Below, piece by piece: positions 61,217-64,000 of a DNA stretch of 64,000 nt. The notes under the pieces are model-generated. The model was not told the DNA's origin. It ran no database searches and saw only the letters and a list, made by a program, of their open reading frames with translations. Each line of letters begins with the position of its first letter. Within the stretch, counting starts at the first letter, position 1. The stretch is from Desulfopila aestuarii DSM 18488 (GTDB taxonomy: Bacteria > Desulfobacterota > Desulfobulbia > Desulfobulbales > Desulfocapsaceae). The position numbers and the translations under genes are program-made. The stretch spans positions 62,001 to 126,000 of the forward strand of contig NZ_FRFE01000008.1 of assembly GCF_900143695.1 (NCBI RefSeq). The letters are read 5' to 3'.

Positions 61217-64000
61217 CTGGCCACTTTTCACACTCAAAAACGACCTGATCAATAACATTCTCGCATACGCCTCGGATATCAACCAATGCGCCAGGCATAT
61301 CACCACCCAGATTCGTGAAATCATCGGAACCCGGATCGTGGCCCTGTGTGAAAGAAATCATAATGGCAGCTACCAGTTTCTTGCTGCCTGTCCGGAACGA
61401 AAAGGTGAACTCTTCAAGCAAGACGAAATAGCACGTCTGGTTGAATGCGCTGGCCAATTCGAGAGGGCGACGCTTATCGAACAAGGCAAGGGAGAGGCCG
61501 GCTACTGGCTGTTAAAGCTGGATCTGCAGCAGTCTTTCGCCGTCCCGCTCCAGGTAGGTGGTGAATCGGTCGGTCTACTGCTGCTCCTTGATCTGATGGA
61601 TGCACCAGGTTCCCGGCATATTCTCGAGGCCCTGCAGGACATCTCAGGCATTTTGTCGCTGGTACTGAAAAACTCCTATCTCTACAGAAACATGGAGGAG
61701 CTTGTCGAACAGAGGACCAGACAGTTGCAGGAGAGCGAGATGCGCTCCCAGATTATTCTGCAGACAGCGATGGATGGCTTCTGGTGCGTCGATGCCAAAG
61801 GCCAGCTCATTGAGGTCAACGACGCCTACTGTGAGATGAGTGGTTTTGCCCGCAACGAACTGATTGGTCTTGACATTGCCCAGCTCGATATCACTCAAAC
61901 GCCGAAAGAAATTGAGGCCAATGTGCGCAACATTCTTGCTGGAAAAAGACTCCGGTTTGAAACTACTCACCGGCAAAAGAATGGCGACATGCTGGCAGTT
62001 GAGATAAATGCGCAACTACGCCCCGACAGTGAGAACAAAGAGATCATCGTCTTCCTTCGAGATATCACGGAGAGGAAACGAACAGAAACAGCACTTATTG
62101 AAGCGCTGGCCCATTATCGCACGCTCATTGACACCATCCCGGATCTGATCTGGCTCAAAGACCTCAATGGCGTCTACCTCAGCTGTAACCGGACCTTTGA
62201 ACGTTTTTTTGGTGCCAGGGAAGCTGATATTCTCGGGAAGACCGATTACGATTTTGTCGATGCGGATCTCGCAGATTTTTTTCGCGCCCACGACCAAAAC
62301 GCCCTGTACGAGGGGCGACCGTGCATCAACGAGGAGTCTGTCACTTTTGCGGAAGATGGCTACCACTGTCTCCTGGAAACCATCAAAACCCCGGTATATG
62401 ACGCTCATGGAGTCCCAATCGGCGTCCTCGGCATCGCCCGTGACATCACAGAACGAAAACAGGCGGAAAACTCCCTGAAAGAAAGCGAAAAGCGTTATAA
62501 GAGCGCGCAGCGACTCGGTAAAGTTGGCAACTGGGAATATAACATCGCCACCCAGACCTTCTGGGGCTCCGATCAGGCCAAAAGTATCTATGGTTTTGAT
62601 CCGGAAAGCAAGGACTTCACCGTTGATCAGGTGGAAAGCTGTATTCTTGAAAGGGAGCGGGTTCATCAAGCGCTCGAAGACCTGATCGAACGGGGAATCC
62701 CGTACAATCTTGAGTTTGAAATTCATCCAATATCAGGGCCACCCTCCCGCATCATCAGATCGATTGCTGAAGTAGAACGGGATGCAGCAGGCAATGCCCT
62801 GAAAATCGACGGCGTCATTCAGGACATCTCCCAACAGAAAAAAGCCGAAAACGAGAAACTTGAGCTTGAGCGGCAATTGCGGCAATCCCAAAAAATGGAG
62901 GCTGTCGGCCAGTTGGCCGGAGGTGTGGCCCACGATTTCAATAATATGTTGAGCGTGATCCAGGGTTATACAGAAATGGCCCTGGAGGAACTGGATCCAA
63001 CCCTGCCGCTATATCATGCCATGCAGCAAATCTACAAAGCGTCGCTCCACTCAGCCGATATTACCAGACAACTGCTGGCCTTTGCCCGCAAACAAACCAT
63101 TGCCCCTAAAGTTGTCGATCTCAACGAGACCATCGAAGGCACGTTAAAAATGCTCAGAAGACTGATCGGCGAGAATATTGCCCTCCACTGGCTGCCCGGT
63201 GCCAATCTCTGGCCGATCAAAATAGACCCGACCCAGATTGACCAGATATTGGCCAATCTCTGCGTCAACGCGAGAGATGCCATCGGCGGTATCGGCAATA
63301 TCAGCGTGGAGACAAAAAACATATTTCTCGACAATACCTACAGTCACTCATTTCCAGGGTTTTCCCCAGGAGATTATGTGCGGATCTCGGTGAGCGACAA
63401 CGGTTGCGGCATCCCAAAAGAGATCCTTCCCCGTATCTTTGAGCCGTTCTTTACCACCAAGCTCGTCGGCGAGGGAACCGGCCTTGGTCTTGCCACGGTT
63501 TACGGCGCTGTGCGTCAGAACGAGGGATTTATCAATGCCTACAGCGAGCCAGGAAAAGGCACCACCTTCACCCTCTACCTGCCAAGGTTTACGGACATCA
63601 CAAAGATAACAAACCTGAATACAGAAGAGCAGGTGGTAGGAGGTAACGAAACCATATTACTGGTAGAAAACGAGGAAGCGATCCTGAAAATGACCACCAT
63701 CCTCCTTGGGCGCCTTGGGTATACTGTCATCGCCGCAACAACACCCGAAGAAGCGATCAGCCTCGTGGAAAATTCGGATCAGAAAATTGATCTGCTGCTG
63801 ACCGACCTGATCATGCCCGAGATGAATGGACGGGAGCTGGCTGAACGAATCCTCAGCCTGCGACCGGAAATACGATATTTTTTCATGTCAGGCTACACGG
63901 CCAATATCATCGCCGATCAAGGCGTTCTCGACCAGGGCGTCTCTTTTCTGCAGAAACCGTTTACCAAAAAAGAGCTAGCTGAAAAAATACGTGATGTACT
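61206..64000 (+). CDS. GAF/PAS hybrid sensor histidine kinase (3' cut by window edge)
   Basis: At least 931 residues are visible and the frame runs off the window. ATG follows AAGGAG. A GAF-like domain fills about residues 1-155, and three PAS domains about 178-295, 300-420 and 425-545. HisKA has GGVAHDFNN with His576, and HATPase_c has [23 protein letters not shown] and GEGTGLG. A receiver from about 815 has VENEE, Asp867 in [11 protein letters not shown] and the Lys in KPFT. It is co-translated with the corrinoid/UroD/DUF1638 genes, so it may sense a signal linked to that methyl-transfer pathway. The receiver output is unknown. The catalytic half closely matches the kinase at bases 1-1257. 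Confidence 0.93.
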   Translation, partial: MNPDWPLFTLKNDLINNILAYASDINQCARHITTQIREIIGTRIVALCERNHNGSYQFLAACPERKGELFKQDEIARLVECAGQFERATLIEQGKGEAGYWLLKLDLQQSFAVPLQVGGESVGLLLLLDLMDAPGSRHILEALQDISGILSLVLKNSYLYRNMEELVEQRTRQLQESEMRSQIILQTAMDGFWCVDAKGQLIEVNDAYCEMSGFARNELIGLDIAQLDITQTPKEIEANVRNILAGKRLRFETTHRQKNGDMLAVEINAQLRPDSENKEIIVFLRDITERKRTETALIEALAHYRTLIDTIPDLIWLKDLNGVYLSCNRTFERFFGAREADILGKTDYDFVDADLADFFRAHDQNALYEGRPCINEESVTFAEDGYHCLLETIKTPVYDAHGVPIGVLGIARDITERKQAENSLKESEKRYKSAQRLGKVGNWEYNIATQTFWGSDQAKSIYGFDPESKDFTVDQVESCILERERVHQALEDLIERGIPYNLEFEIHPISGPPSRIIRSIAEVERDAAGNALKIDGVIQDISQQKKAENEKLELERQLRQSQKMEAVGQLAGGVAHDFNNMLSVIQGYTEMALEELDPTLPLYHAMQQIYKASLHSADITRQLLAFARKQTIAPKVVDLNETIEGTLKMLRRLIGENIALHWLPGANLWPIKIDPTQIDQILANLCVNARDAIGGIGNISVETKNIFLDNTYSHSFPGFSPGDYVRISVSDNGCGIPKEILPRIFEPFFTTKLVGEGTGLGLATVYGAVRQNEGFINAYSEPGKGTTFTLYLPRFTDITKITNLNTEEQVVGGNETILLVENEEAILKMTTILLGRLGYTVIAATTPEEAISLVENSDQKIDLLLTDLIMPEMNGRELAERILSLRPEIRYFFMSGYTANIIADQGVLDQGVSFLQKPFTKKELAEKIRDV

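Overview
The window looks like a chromosomal segment from a Gram-negative anaerobe, most likely a Desulfobacterota bacterium of the sulfate-reducing, Desulfobulbales-like kind. This is inferred from gene content, because no rRNA, dsr, apr or sat gene is present. The pointers are a six-gene Rnf operon led by a multiheme cytochrome c, a TauE/SafE anion transporter behind a sigma-54 promoter, many ferredoxin-type proteins, a corrinoid/UroD/DUF1638 methyl-transfer cluster and PAS-rich hybrid histidine kinases. Coding density is high, genes often overlap by 1-11 bases, and several start with GTG or TTG.

Layout. 1-1257 is the 3' end of a hybrid histidine kinase. 1258-6069 is a candidate sigma-54-driven operon: TauE transporter, small membrane protein, and a PEP-synthase-like protein whose C-terminal domain is not the usual one. 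6301-8819 is a Tat-signal DUF362 protein coupled to a NapH/NapG-like polyferredoxin. 8839-11352 (minus) is a radical SAM protein and a COG2509 flavoprotein. 11648-14442 holds an RhlE-type helicase, a spermidine-synthase-like methyltransferase and a membrane protein. 14602-23005 is a complete xylose system: xylFGH on minus, and xylR-xylA-xylB divergent on plus. 23681-31079 is a zinc-ribbon protein, an octaheme cytochrome c and rnfCDGEAB, with RnfB fused to a GltD/NfnB-like FAD-NAD(P) module. 31391-33668 holds galM, a broken secreted-protein gene, tRNA-Gly and a DUF1456 gene. 33681-36337 (minus) is an ABC importer of the COG2984/4120/1101 type.

36662-47870 is mostly single genes: glycerate kinase, a ZraP-like protein, a diguanylate cyclase, a stand-alone RapZ C-terminal domain next to a ferredoxin-nitroreductase, a MATE transporter, a receiver-only regulator, a second spermidine-synthase-like protein, an SrkA-like kinase, an RluA-family pseudouridine synthase split in two genes, and an A/T-rich uridine-kinase-like gene. 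48132-51109 (minus) holds an arylsulfatase and a wax-synthase/MBOAT-like protein. 51238-54212 is the coupled DUF2868 and DUF3482 GTPase pair. 54390-58789 holds an unusual carbamoyltransferase, UppP, a SUOX-fold-like protein and RtcB. 58951-64000 is a translationally coupled cluster of corrinoid protein, UroD-like methyltransferase, DUF1638 protein and a GAF/PAS hybrid histidine kinase cut by the window edge.

The xyl genes import xylose and convert it to xylulose 5-phosphate, and GalM would help anomer interconversion. The Rnf complex would couple ferredoxin, NAD(H) and cytochrome-level electrons to an ion gradient. The strongest candidates for undescribed biology are the RnfB-GltD fusion Rnf with altered flavin-attachment motifs, the sigma-54 TauE/PEP-synthase-like operon with a possible RNA switch, the coupled corrinoid/UroD/DUF1638/kinase cluster, and a carbamoyltransferase lacking the HCLP cysteine.
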